Source: Chersky-840 sp035604715 (GTDB lineage: Bacteria > Actinomycetota > Acidimicrobiia > Acidimicrobiales > UBA8190). Taken from it: 64,000 bases of DNA. Location: positions 682,001-746,000 of the forward strand of contig CAVSWP010000008.1 in the NCBI GenBank assembly GCA_963731665.1. The letters run 5' to 3'. Shown here one piece after another: positions 50,260 through 61,532 of this stretch (the first letter of the stretch is position 1; each line of letters starts with the position of its first letter). The notes under the pieces are model-generated. The model worked only from the letters and a program-made list of their open reading frames with translations, had not been told where the DNA came from and searched no databases. A program made the position numbers and the translations under genes.

Positions 50260-51051
50260 GTGGGGGCAGACACGGGGGGAACCGTCGAGGTCACGTGGGG
50301 ACTGGTGCCCGCCGCCACGCTGGCGCGGATCGTCGTGGTGTCCCCTCACTTCGACGATGCCGTCCTAGGTGCCAGCCACCTGATCGCCGGCCACCCGGGC
50401 ACCGTCGTCATCACCGTGCTCGGCGGGCGTCCCCCGGCCTACCCGGACGAGCCCACGTCGTGGGATGCGTGTGGAGGCTTCCGGGCCGGGGACGACGTGG
50501 TCGCCATGCGGCGCGAGGAGGACCGATCGGCGATGGCCTTTCTCGAAGCGACGCCGGTATGGCTCGACTTCCCGGACCACCAGTACCTCTCCAAGGACGA
50601 GCGTCCCCGCCCTGCACAGGTGGCCCCGGCGCTCACGGCGGCGATCACGGCGGCGTCACCCACCGCCGTGTTCCTGCCGATGGGCCTGGCCAACCCCGAT
50701 CACGCCCTGACCCACGACGCCGGGCTGCTGGTCCGGGACGCGCTGGCTGAGTCGGAGAGCCCTCCCGCCTGGTTCTGTTACGAGGACCACGGGTACAAGC
50801 ACATCCCCGGGATCCTGGCGTGGAGGGTGGCGAAGTTGTTCAAGGGCGGTCTGTGGCCGACACCGGCGGTGGTGCCCATCGAGCCCGACATGGTCCGCAA
50901 GCGCGCCGCCATCGAGTTCTACAAGAGCCAGCTCCCCCCGCTGCAGCGAGACCACGTGCTCGACGAGCGGCTGGACGCCAACGTTCCGGAGCAGTATTGG
51001 CGGCTCGAGCCTCCCCCGAAGGGCTGGGAGAGGTTGGCCGACACCGTCTGA
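50260..51051 (+). CDS. PIG-L (LmbE-like) family deacetylase
   Basis: A 263-residue zinc-dependent N-deacetylase. V-V-S-P-H-F-D-D-A-V-L-G at about 26-36 gives the zinc and base residues His30, Asp32 and Asp33; N-P-D-H-A-L-T-H supplies the later His. Relatives include MshB and Mca of mycothiol metabolism and antibiotic-tailoring deacetylases. GTG start at 50260. It precedes the alcohol dehydrogenase on the same strand by 14 bases, implying an operon. Confidence 0.9.
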   Translation: MGADTGGTVEVTWGLVPAATLARIVVVSPHFDDAVLGASHLIAGHPGTVVITVLGGRPPAYPDEPTSWDACGGFRAGDDVVAMRREEDRSAMAFLEATPVWLDFPDHQYLSKDERPRPAQVAPALTAAITAASPTAVFLPMGLANPDHALTHDAGLLVRDALAESESPPAWFCYEDHGYKHIPGILAWRVAKLFKGGLWPTPAVVPIEPDMVRKRAAIEFYKSQLPPLQRDHVLDERLDANVPEQYWRLEPPPKGWERLADTV

Positions 51052-51065
51052 GGAGGGATCGGTCG

Positions 51066-52295
51066 ATGAAGGGACTGCTCTACGGGGTGCGGCCGGACAA
51101 GTGGGACGCGCCCGACGACTCCAACCCGCTGCTGGTGGGGCTGTCTCGCACCCCCATGAAGCTTGTCGACCTGGACGAGCCCCGGCCGGCACGACCGGGG
51201 TGGGTGATGGCCAAGACCCGGATGACGGGGATCTGTGGGTCCGAGGCCAAGCAGGTTTTCATGGACTTCGGCGAAGCCAACACCGACAGCCCGCTGGCGA
51301 ACCTGTTCACCTTCCCCACCATCCTCGGTCACGAGGTCGTCGCCGACGTGGCCGACGTGGGCCCGGGCGTCCCGGGTCTGGAGGTGGGTCAGCGCGTCGT
51401 CCTCAATCCCTGGCTGTCGTGCGCCCCCCGAGGCATCGACCCCCTGTGCCCGTCGTGTGAGGCGGGCGACTACAGCCTGTGCTGGCACTTCACGGAAGGT
51501 CCCTTGGCCGCCGGCATTCACACCGGTACCTGTAAGGACGCGCCCGGCGGCTTCGCCGACTACTTCCCCGCCCATCACACCATGCTCTTTCCCGTGCCCG
51601 ATGGCGTTCCCGACGAAGTGGCGGTGTTCGCCGACCCCTTCGCGGTGTCGTTGCACTCGGTGACTCGTCATCCACCGCCCCCCGGGGGGCGTGCCCTGGT
51701 GTACGGCGCCGGTGCGCTCGGAACCACGGCCACCGCCATCCTGCGAACCCTGTACCCCGATGTCGAGGTCATGGTGGTGGCGCGCTTCGAGGCCCAGGCC
51801 GACCTGGCCCGGCGGCTGGGCGCCACCGTGGTGGCCCCCGAGCCTCGCGAGGCTCTCATCGAGCAGGCGGCGGCGTGGTCAGGTGGTGTGCTGCAGCCCA
51901 TCCGTGAAGGGCTGCCCATGGCCCATCCCGGCGGGATAGACGTCGTGTACGACACCATCGGGAAGCCCGAGACCTTCGAGGTCGGAGTGCGGCTGTTGAA
52001 GGCTCGGGGAACGTTGGTGAAGAGCGGGGTCCACGGTCCCGGTCGATGGGAGTACTCGCCTCTGTACTTCAAGGAGATCAGCTGGGTGGGGTCCAACGCA
52101 TTCGGGGTCGAGGAGATCGACGGTGTGCGCATGCACGGCATCGCACACTTCTTGCAGCTGGCCGATCGGGGAAGAGTCGACCTGGCGGGGATGCTCACCC
52201 ACACGTTCCGGCTCGAGCAGTGGCGCGACGCGTTCATGGTGCTGGCCGACCAGGAGAACAGTGGCGCCATCAAGGTGGCGTTCGACTTTCGTTGA
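51066..52295 (+). CDS. Zinc-dependent alcohol dehydrogenase family protein (MDR)
   Basis: A 409-residue medium-chain dehydrogenase. Catalytic zinc ligands Cys57 (G-I-C-G-S-E) and His89-Glu90 (G-H-E); structural zinc Cys119, Cys128, Cys131 and Cys139; Rossmann motif V-Y-G-A-G-A-L-G. Longer than most MDR proteins, with an insert near residues 10-30. A GAGGAGG site precedes ATG 51066. With the deacetylase upstream it may act on a sugar or polyol substrate (inference). Confidence 0.9.
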   Translation: MKGLLYGVRPDKWDAPDDSNPLLVGLSRTPMKLVDLDEPRPARPGWVMAKTRMTGICGSEAKQVFMDFGEANTDSPLANLFTFPTILGHEVVADVADVGPGVPGLEVGQRVVLNPWLSCAPRGIDPLCPSCEAGDYSLCWHFTEGPLAAGIHTGTCKDAPGGFADYFPAHHTMLFPVPDGVPDEVAVFADPFAVSLHSVTRHPPPPGGRALVYGAGALGTTATAILRTLYPDVEVMVVARFEAQADLARRLGATVVAPEPREALIEQAAAWSGGVLQPIREGLPMAHPGGIDVVYDTIGKPETFEVGVRLLKARGTLVKSGVHGPGRWEYSPLYFKEISWVGSNAFGVEEIDGVRMHGIAHFLQLADRGRVDLAGMLTHTFRLEQWRDAFMVLADQENSGAIKVAFDFR

Positions 52296-52525
52296 CGGGT
52301 TGGCGGTCGCGGAGATATCCGCATGACATCCACACCTCTGTGGATTGTCTGCGTGAACAATGCGAAACCACTCGTGCCTATGGGTGAAATCACGCGAAAC
52401 GTTGTGTGACAACCCAAGGGTCCGGTGAACGTCCCGTGACGAATGCCCGCCGACCCCTCGGCCCACACCGGGCGACGGCCGAGGTGATAGCAAGGGCGTT
52501 GCATGCGCATGAGGGAGTGCAGACC

Positions 52526-53747
52526 GTGAGGCGGAGGCTTGCCGTGGTCGCGACCGTGGCGGCCCTGGTGCTGCCCATGGCCCTGGCCGGCCCCGGCTCG
52601 GCCGGAGCGCAAGGCGCGGCCTCTCCCGCCAGTGTGGGACCCACGGCCGGACCGGTGGGCACGGTGGTCACCTTGCACGGCGACGTGGGGCGGAGCTGTG
52701 GCGCCCAGGCCCAGCAGGTTGGGGGGACGCTCTTCTTGGAGTTCCAGAAGGGGTCGGGCCCGGGCCAGCCCAACGAGTGGATCAATGTTCCCGTGGCCGG
52801 CAACGGGACTTGGGCGGCGTCCTTCGTGGTCCCTGCGTTCGTCGGCGGCCAGGCCATGACCCAGGGCACCATCGGGGCGGACGTCACGCCGGGCACCTGG
52901 CAATTCGCCCTCCCGACCTGCAACGGCCCGGCGCCCGTCGTGGACTTCGACGTGACCGGTACCCGCCCGGCGCCCTCGCGCTTCGTCGGCATGGCCGCCA
53001 CGCCCGACGGCCACGGTTACTGGCTGGCCCAGGCCGGGGGCGGGGTCTTCGCCTACGGCGGCGCCCCCTTCCTCGGGTCGCTCCCCGGGAGGGGGATCAC
53101 CCCGGCGGCGCCCATCACCGCCGTCGCGGCCACCACGAGCGGCCGGGGCTACTGGCTGGTGGGGGCGGACGGCGGGGTGTTCGCCTTTGGGGACGCCGGG
53201 TACTTCGGATCGCTGGGGGCCCTCGGGGCCGCTCCCGCCGGCGAGATCGTGGGGATCGCACCGACCCCCGACGGCCGGGGCTACTGGCTGGTGGGGGCGG
53301 ACGGCGGGGTGTTCGCCTTCGGGGACGCGCGCTACTACGGCAACGGGCGCGACGGAGTCCCCAAGGTGGCGCTGTTGCCCGCACCCGACGGCAGGGGTTA
53401 CGTCCTGCCGACGGCCACGGGCATCGAATCCGATACCGGAGGTGACGGCATCGAGCGCGTCGCACCCGCCGATCGCCCTGTCGAGCTTGGTCTCGGGAGC
53501 GGCCGCCACCGCCGACGGCACGGGGTACTGGGAAGTCGGTACCGACGGCGGGGTCTTCACCTTCGGGAACGCCGGTTACTACGGCTCGCTGCCGGGGCTC
53601 GGGGTCAGCCCCGACGCGCCGGTGGTCGGCATGGCCCGCACCTCCGACAGCAAGGGCTACTGGCTGGTGGGGGCGGACGGCGGGGTCTTCGCCTTCGGGG
53701 ACGCGGGCTACTTCGGCTCGGCCCGCGCCTTGGGACTGCCCTGGTAG
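52526..53747 (+). pseudogene. Secreted repeat protein (GYWLVGADGG-type), one frameshift
   Basis: An exported protein of about 406 residues if repaired. GTG 52526 starts a signal peptide (V-R-R-R-L-A-V-V-A-T-V-A-A-L-V-L-P), then a domain of about 125 residues with one Cys pair, then five repeats of G-Y-W-L-V-G-A-D-G-G-V-F-A-F-G-D-A-G-Y-F, a beta-propeller-like unit seen in actinobacterial surface proteins. The frame breaks between 53410 and 53465; the last two repeats (G-Y-W-E-V-G-T-D-G-G, G-Y-W-L-V-G-A-D-G-G) lie in the next frame, ending at TAG 53747. Confidence 0.7.
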
Positions 53748-53756
53748 CGAGCGAAG

Positions 53757-56141
<2,385 letters not shown>

Positions 56142-56201
56142 GGTCTTTTCCTGATCCTTCCCGCCCCTGGCCGCACCCCATGTGGGTACGCCCACGGAAT
56201 C

Positions 56202-56215
56202 GTTGCAGGTGCAAC
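56202..56215. promoter_or_regulatory. Inverted repeat upstream of lon
   Basis: GTTGCA-GG-TGCAAC is a perfect 6-2-6 inverted repeat, about 60 bases before the lon start. It lies where a promoter operator is expected. It does not match the HspR HAIR element (CTTGAGT) known for some actinobacterial lon genes. A role in stress control is inference. Confidence 0.35.
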
Positions 56216-56337
56216 AACTGGGAGGGTACCGGGATTCCCCCACCGGCACGGCCGTCGACGTGCCCACCCCAGCGCACCCCGGGCGAACGGGGCGCCGGTC
56301 AAAAGCCCAGGTCAGGACCCCGGGTCAGGGAACCAGG

Positions 56338-56748
56338 TCAGTCCGACGGGCGGGGGGAGTCGTCTCGGGCCATGTGGGCGGCCACGAAGAGCTTTCCGTC
56401 CACCGTCACCGGTTGCAGTCGCCCCGTGATCGGCACGACGTCTCCCTCCGAGGTCTCAGCCTCGGGGTAGAGGCCGGGGTCCATCTCTCGGTCCCGGGGC
56501 TCCACCAGATAGCCACGGCGGTAGGCCTGGTGTCCCCAGCGCTTCTTGGTGGGCACCAGCATCTCGACGAACTCGCCGGCGATGTCGGCGCTCTCCATCT
56601 TGAACAGCTCTTCGGCGGGCTTGTTCATCCCCAGCACGAGACCTTGGAAGTCCACGATGACCACGGCCTCGCGGTCTTCACCGAACTCGGGGACGGCGGC
56701 GAGCACCTCGTCGGGGATCTCCAGAGAGGGCATCTCGGGCGAGCTCAC
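56338..56748 (-). CDS. PAS-domain protein
   Basis: A 136-residue protein that is essentially one PAS sensory fold: A-V-V-I-V-D-F-Q-G-L-V-L-G-M-N-K-P-A-E-E-L-F, L-V-P-T-K-K-R-W-G-H and the final strands. No output domain, so it may act by binding a partner or as a ligand sensor. GTG start at 56748 with AGGAG upstream. It is read in the same direction as lon, 190 bases upstream of it. Confidence 0.8.
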   Translation of the reverse strand: MSSPEMPSLEIPDEVLAAVPEFGEDREAVVIVDFQGLVLGMNKPAEELFKMESADIAGEFVEMLVPTKKRWGHQAYRRGYLVEPRDREMDPGLYPEAETSEGDVVPITGRLQPVTVDGKLFVAAHMARDDSPRPSD

Positions 56749-56943
56749 GGAACGGGACTCCTTCTCCTCGGCTGTGTGAGCGTACCCGCAGTGTGATGAG
56801 AGGTCTCAGCCGAGATGCCGTGGCGATGTCACCCATCGTCGTCGACGTTCGGCAGGTCGAGGCCGAGGAGCCGGTTGACGCGGTGGAACAAACCGTTGTC
56901 GGACAGGGGCGCTTGGGCGCGGCCACCGATGGTGAACGAGACG

Positions 56944-56961
56944 GGTAATGGGTCATTTTGA
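56944..56961. repeat. Left inverted repeat flanking TnpB pseudogene
   Basis: Reverse complement reads TCAAAATGACCCATTACC; 16 of 18 positions match the right copy at 58173-58190 (TCAAACTGACCCACTACC). The pair brackets the TnpB pseudogene. IS200/IS605 elements have no such terminal inverted repeats, so the ends may belong to another element. Confidence 0.6.
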
Positions 56962-58124
56962 CTAGGACCCTGCACAGGCCGGAGCCTGTCGGGCCTTACC
57001 GGCCCGCAAGATGTTGATGGCCGCGTTGACGTCGGCGTGGGCCTGGTGCCCACCGCCCTGACATCGGAACTCGGCCTGGGTGAGCCGGTTGTCTCCAGAC
57101 ACATGCCCGCAGGACGAGCACCGCTGGGACCTGTGGCGGGGGTCCACGGCAATGACCTGGCGACCAGCGTCCTCCGCTTTGTACGTCAAGAACTGCAGCA
57201 GTTGTCCCCACCCGGCATCGGAGATGGAGCGGTTGAGGCCGGCTTTGGCTGCCGCCCCGTTGGGTTCGTAGGTGCCGTCCTCAGCTTTTCGAGCTTTAGG
57301 CCGACGCACCATGGAGGTGATCTTGAGGTCCTCGTGGACGATCAGGTCGTAGGCGTTCACGAGCTCCCGAGACAGCTTGTGGGCCAGGTCCTTTCTCTGG
57401 TTGCGGACTTTTCGACGGCCCGGGCCCGGTGTCCCGATCCTCTGGTCTTGCGGGCCAGATTGCGCTGGGCCGCCTCCAGGCGGGCTCGGGACCGTTGTCC
57501 GTAGCGCCCTTCGAGAACCAGCTGCCCGTCGCTGGTGGCCACCTGGGCACACACCCCGACGTCGATCCCCACCTGTCGTCCCGTGGCGGCCAAGGGGCTC
57601 GACGGCACGTCCACACAGCGCACGCTGACCCAGAAGCGCCGTCCTTCTCGGGCCACGGTGATGGCCTTGGGGGTGCCGTGAATCGCCCGGTGAAGACGGA
57701 CCTTGACCTCTCCGATGCCGAGCAGGCGCAGTCGGCGCTGCTCGGTGTCGAGACGCCAGCCACTGCTGTCCTCCCACTGCGCCGAGTCCCAGCGACAGGA
57801 GGACTTGAACCTGGGGGAAGCCCGGGGCCTGCCCGGCCTGGCACCGGCGGTAGAAGGCGGCAAAGGCCCGGTCCAGGCGCTTGAGGGTCCCCCGACAGAC
57901 CACCACCCCGTGCTCCAAGACCTGGGGGCGCAGTCTCGCAGTGTGGTGAGGGTCCGGCACTGGTCGACGTAGGACACCGAGCGCCGTTCCCAGCTCCACG
58001 CCCCGCGGCGTTCCTCTAAGGCGGCGTTGTAGAGTTCGCACTGGTTGCGAAGCAGCTGCTCGAGACGCCCGCGCTGGGAGACGGTGGGCTGAAGGCGGTA
58101 GCGATAGGTACGGCACCGACGCAT
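56962..58124 (-). pseudogene. TnpB (IS200/IS605 OrfB) pseudogene, several frameshifts
   Basis: A RuvC-like RNA-guided nuclease relic. The N-terminus in one frame (ATG 58124, R-C-R-T-Y-R-Y-R-L-Q-P-T) moves to a second frame (L-K-R-L-D-R-A-F-A-A-F-Y-R-R), back to the first (G-I-D-V-G-V with the first catalytic Asp) and again to the second (I-V-H-E-D-L-K-I with the catalytic Glu, C-S-S-C-G zinc motif, A-D-V-N-A-A-I-N with the last Asp), so three slips. The second zinc Cys pair reads C-Q-G-G, one Cys lost. Not functional as read. Confidence 0.85.
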
Positions 58125-58172
58125 CGCCTTCGAAGCTAGGCCCAGGCTGTATCGGCGAACGGGGGGGAGAGT

Positions 58173-58190
58173 TCAAACTGACCCACTACC
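58173..58190. repeat. Right inverted repeat flanking TnpB pseudogene
   Basis: TCAAACTGACCCACTACC, in opposite orientation to the left copy at 56944-56961 with two mismatches. The distance between the outer edges is about 1.25 kb, close to the length of a single-gene insertion element. Confidence 0.6.
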
Positions 58191-58232
58191 GAAAGAGGCC
58201 ACGTCGGCGTGGGCCCAGGAGGGTGGTGAGCC

Positions 58233-59228
58233 ATGTTGGTTCTCGTGACCGGGGCCACGGGATTCGTGGGCTCGCATGCCGTGGCGGCGCTGCGGCGCGA
58301 TGGCCACGATGTGCGGATCCTCGTCCGCAACCCGGACCGTGTGGCGCCGGCGCTCGAACCCCACCGGGTCACGGCAACGGTCTGCCGGGGCGACATGACC
58401 GATCCTGTGGCGGTGGCCGCCGCCGCGAAGGGCTGTGACGCCGTCATCCATGCCGCCGGCGAGGTGGGAGTGGAAGGCGGTTCGGGGCCCAAGACCACCG
58501 CCAACGTGGACGGTGTCCGCACCGTTGTCGGCGCCGCACTGGACGCCGGAGCGGACCCAGTGCTCTACACGTCGACGATCACGGTGCACCTTCCCACCGA
58601 GGAACCGATCATCACCCCGGCCAGCCCTCTGGCGCAGCCTCTCTCGACCTACGGCGCGTCGAAACGGGAGGCGGAGCTGCTGATCCGTCGTTGGCAGGGC
58701 GACGGTGCCCCGGTCACCAGCTTCACCATCGGCGGAGTGTACGGGCCCGTGTCGCCGCATCTCGACGGGAGCTTCGGGGCCGTGCTCGGCGCCTTGGAGA
58801 CCTTCATGTTGGTCCCGCCGGGAGGCCTCGGCGTCGTCGACGTCCGCGACCTGGCCACGATGTTGTCGCGCGCCGTGCAGCCCGGGTGCGGGCCGCGTCG
58901 CTTCCTGGCGGGAGGGCGATTCGTCACGTGGGCACAGTGGACCGAGGCCCTGGGGGTCGCCGCCGGCGTCGAGGTGGCCCACAAGGAGGTGACGGCGACG
59001 GAGATGATCGACCTCGGTCGGCACTTCGACCGGCTGCGCGCCGAGGGGAGGAGCTCGGCTCCTCTCTCCGAAGAGGCGGCCATCATCATGACCAGCGGAG
59101 TGCCCACCGACGATCGTGCCACGCTCGCCGATCTCGGCTGTCGCTATCGGCCCCTGGCGGACACCTTCACCGACACCGTCACCTATCTCCGCTCCCAGGG
59201 GCGACTTCCCCCGGCGCCGTCGGAGTGA
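58233..59228 (+). CDS. NAD-dependent epimerase/dehydratase family protein (extended SDR)
   Basis: A 331-residue extended SDR. N-terminal T-G-A-T-G-F-V-G at 6-13 binds NAD; the Y-G-A-S-K catalytic pair is Tyr140 and Lys144; S-T-I-T-V-H-L and G-G-V-Y-G-P are present. It most resembles NAD-dependent epimerase-type reductases of actinobacteria, substrate unclear. A CAGGAGG site precedes ATG 58233. It reads away from the TnpB relic. Confidence 0.92.
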   Translation: MLVLVTGATGFVGSHAVAALRRDGHDVRILVRNPDRVAPALEPHRVTATVCRGDMTDPVAVAAAAKGCDAVIHAAGEVGVEGGSGPKTTANVDGVRTVVGAALDAGADPVLYTSTITVHLPTEEPIITPASPLAQPLSTYGASKREAELLIRRWQGDGAPVTSFTIGGVYGPVSPHLDGSFGAVLGALETFMLVPPGGLGVVDVRDLATMLSRAVQPGCGPRRFLAGGRFVTWAQWTEALGVAAGVEVAHKEVTATEMIDLGRHFDRLRAEGRSSAPLSEEAAIIMTSGVPTDDRATLADLGCRYRPLADTFTDTVTYLRSQGRLPPAPSE

Positions 59229-59235
59229 GGCGGCC

Positions 59236-59535
59236 TCAGGCTCGGCGCCGACCTCCGGCGAGGTAGTTGTGCACTTCGAAGAACCGAATCTCGGGTGGGT
59301 AGGGCACCCCCACCCGATACGACACCTTGCGAATCTTGGCCGCCAGAAACCGCTCGAACGCCTCGCGCGACTCCCACACGTCGATCACGCGAAAACCGTC
59401 GTCGGTCTTCGTCACCCAGTGGAACAGTTCCTCAGGGGCGCTAGGCCCTCTGGGCAACAACCCCATCCGTTCGATGGCCTGGTCGTACTGCTCGAGCGTG
59501 GAGCCCTTGAAGTCGATCTGCACCGCAATGTCCAT
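59236..59535 (-). CDS. Small ABM-like (dimeric alpha/beta barrel) protein
   Basis: A 99-residue protein: V-Q-I-D-F-K-G-S-T-L-E-Q-Y-D-Q-A-I-E, F-H-W-V-T-K-T-D-D-G-F-R-V-I-D-V-W-E-S-R-E-A-F-E-R-F split by one loop, which is the ferredoxin-like fold of antibiotic-biosynthesis monooxygenase relatives. Whether it is enzymatic is unknown. ATG 59535. Convergent with the epimerase gene, 7 bases apart. Confidence 0.72.
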   Translation of the reverse strand: MDIAVQIDFKGSTLEQYDQAIERMGLLPRGPSAPEELFHWVTKTDDGFRVIDVWESREAFERFLAAKIRKVSYRVGVPYPPEIRFFEVHNYLAGGRRRA

Positions 59536-59623
59536 CGGATACCCCTGTGCCGCCAGCGATAGGTGAGCCCGTGGTTGATGCGTAGCCGATGGTAATCCTC
59601 TGGAGTTCCGGCGTCACCCGGTA

Positions 59624-60598
59624 CTACCCGCTCCCGGCGGCGAAGTGCAGTGTGGTGCCCACCGCGCTCTGGACGTAGGCCTCGGGCATGGCCCTAGCCA
59701 GCTCATGGGTCGCCCGCCACCCCGTGCAGTGCCCGGGCACAACGACAGTGGGGCCGATGGCGCTCAGCTCGGCGATCGTGTCGGGGATGATCGGCTCGAA
59801 GAGCACCCCCGAGAGGTGCAGTCCCCCCACGAAGGCGTGCACCTTCTCCTGGGTCGTGACCTTGCGGGCGTTGCGGATGACGTTGATGGCGCCGGAGTGG
59901 CTGCAGCTCGACAGCACGACCAGGCCCAGGCCCCGGACGTCCACGATGAGGGACTGGTCGTCCCACACCCACGGGTCGGGCTCCCAGCTCCCGGTCCCGG
60001 TGCGGGCTTCTTGGACTGGGAAGCCGCGTTCGAAGGCGGTCACGCGCTCGGTTTGCCCGCTCACGAGCACCGTGCCGTCGACGAGCAGCGAGGGGCCACG
60101 CTCCTCCACCACCTCGACGCCCTCGGCCTCGAGGTCCGCTCGGCTCGGAGGCGGCAGTCGCAGCTCGCCCCCGGTGGGGAACACCACCCGGCGGTGACGC
60201 CAGGCATCGGGATGCAGCACCAGCGGCAGACCGGGCCGACCCAGCCGGCGGACGATGCCTTCCAGACCGGCGTGGTGATCGGCGTGGCCGTGCGACAGCA
60301 CCACGGCTCGCAGGTCGCCGGGACGCAATTCGAGGACGTCCAGGTTGTGCACGGCCGTGTCGCGCCCCAGACCGGCGTCGTAGAGCACGGACCGGCGCCG
60401 GCCGCCTTCGACCACCGTGAGGACGATGGCGTAGCCGTGCTCGGCGCGCAGCTGCTCGCGCTCGAAGAGGTCCGGGACGAGGGGAGCCCGCCGCACGACG
60501 TCGGTCCCCGTCATCAAGACGTCGACGAACCCGTCCACGAGGATGGTGACGTCGGCGCAGTCCACGGGCCGCAGCGTGGCGCGCTCCATCGTCGTCAT
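59624..60598 (-). CDS. MBL-fold metallo-hydrolase
   Basis: A 324-residue metallo-beta-lactamase-fold protein. The two-metal motif is H-G-H-A-D-H-H-A-G, followed by S-S-C-S-H-S-G and V-P-G-H-C-T-G-W with later ligands. The W-D-D-Q-S-L-I-V-D-V and S-C-S-H-S-G-A-I-N-V-I blocks match the methanopterin-synthase-like subgroup (beta-ribofuranosylaminobenzene-phosphate synthase relatives), usually of unknown substrate. ATG 60598, four bases after the downstream end of the LLM gene, so probably co-transcribed with it. Confidence 0.88.
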   Translation of the reverse strand: MTTMERATLRPVDCADVTILVDGFVDVLMTGTDVVRRAPLVPDLFEREQLRAEHGYAIVLTVVEGGRRRSVLYDAGLGRDTAVHNLDVLELRPGDLRAVVLSHGHADHHAGLEGIVRRLGRPGLPLVLHPDAWRHRRVVFPTGGELRLPPPSRADLEAEGVEVVEERGPSLLVDGTVLVSGQTERVTAFERGFPVQEARTGTGSWEPDPWVWDDQSLIVDVRGLGLVVLSSCSHSGAINVIRNARKVTTQEKVHAFVGGLHLSGVLFEPIIPDTIAELSAIGPTVVVPGHCTGWRATHELARAMPEAYVQSAVGTTLHFAAGSG

Positions 60599-60602
60599 AG
60601 CC

Positions 60603-61478
60603 CTACGTCGTGAGGTCGAGAGCCCTGGCCACGTCTCCGAGGACTCGCAAGTGGTCGTGGACGGTTTCCAAGCCCGATCCCATGGTGTTCACCGACAGGT
60701 GCGACGCACCGGCGGCGCGCCACCGGCCCACCTGCTCGACCAGCTTGTCGAGGGTCTTGTCACCCCAGCTCACGCGGCCCTCCATGCCGAGGGAGGAGGG
60801 GTCGCGCCCGGCGTCGAGGGCGGCGCGCTCGACGATGGCCCGGGCTTCGTCGAGCTTGGGACCTGGAGTCGTCATGGGCAGCCAGCCGTCCCCGAGACGA
60901 CCGGCGCGACGATAGGCGGGCGGCGACTGCCCGCCGAACCACACCGGGATGGGTCGCTGCACCGGGAGCGGTGCCAGTCCGGCGCCGGTGACGTGCTCAT
61001 AGGTGCCGTCGAAGGTGACCGACCGCTCCGTCCACAGCCGGCGCAGGAGCTCGACCTGTTCCTCGACCCTCTTGCCCCGATCGGAGAACGCCATCCCCAG
61101 CGCCTCGTACTCCACCGCGTTCCAGCCCAGGCCGACACCCAGTCGTAGCCGCCCCTGGCAGAGCAGGTCGACCTCGGCGGCCTGCTTGGCCACCAGAGCC
61201 GTCTGGCGCTGGGGCAGGATGACGATCCCCGTGGTGAACTCGAGCGAGGTGAACCCGGCCAGGTAGCCGAACAGCACGAAGGGCTCGCGGAAGGTGGAGT
61301 CCACGTCGTACGGTCCCGCCCAGCCGCGATGCACGGTGGGGTCGGCCCCGAGGACGTGGTCGTAGGCCAGGACGTGGGTGAAGCCGAAGCCCTCGACCTG
61401 CTCGGCGTAGGCGCGCACCGCGCCCGTGTCACCACCGATCTCGGTCTGGGGGAACACGACACCGATCCGCATGGCCAT
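60603..61478 (-). CDS. LLM-class F420-dependent oxidoreductase (second)
   Basis: A 291-residue TIGR03619-type protein: M-R-I-G-V-V-F-P-Q-T-E, V-L-A-Y-D-H-V-L-G, T-T-G-I-V-I-L-P-Q-R-Q, V-D-L-L-C-Q-G-R-L-R-L-G-V-G-L-G-W-N. Expected to use F420. ATG 61478 has a GAGGGG site; ATG 61472 is an alternative two codons later. It precedes the MBL-fold gene in the same orientation and is divergent from the helicase gene. Confidence 0.88.
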   Translation of the reverse strand: MAMRIGVVFPQTEIGGDTGAVRAYAEQVEGFGFTHVLAYDHVLGADPTVHRGWAGPYDVDSTFREPFVLFGYLAGFTSLEFTTGIVILPQRQTALVAKQAAEVDLLCQGRLRLGVGLGWNAVEYEALGMAFSDRGKRVEEQVELLRRLWTERSVTFDGTYEHVTGAGLAPLPVQRPIPVWFGGQSPPAYRRAGRLGDGWLPMTTPGPKLDEARAIVERAALDAGRDPSSLGMEGRVSWGDKTLDKLVEQVGRWRAAGASHLSVNTMGSGLETVHDHLRVLGDVARALDLTT

Positions 61479-61532
61479 TGTCTAGCCCCTCTCCCGTGGC
61501 GGGCGTGCGGTCGCGCCCGTCACATCCAGGTG

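Noticed and set aside
56829..56956. Minus-strand tail V-S-F-T-I-G-G-R-A-Q then V-N-R-L-L-G-L-D-L-P beside TnpB
   Set aside because: Protein-like, but there is no start codon and the frame runs into the TnpB relic; too little to call a gene.
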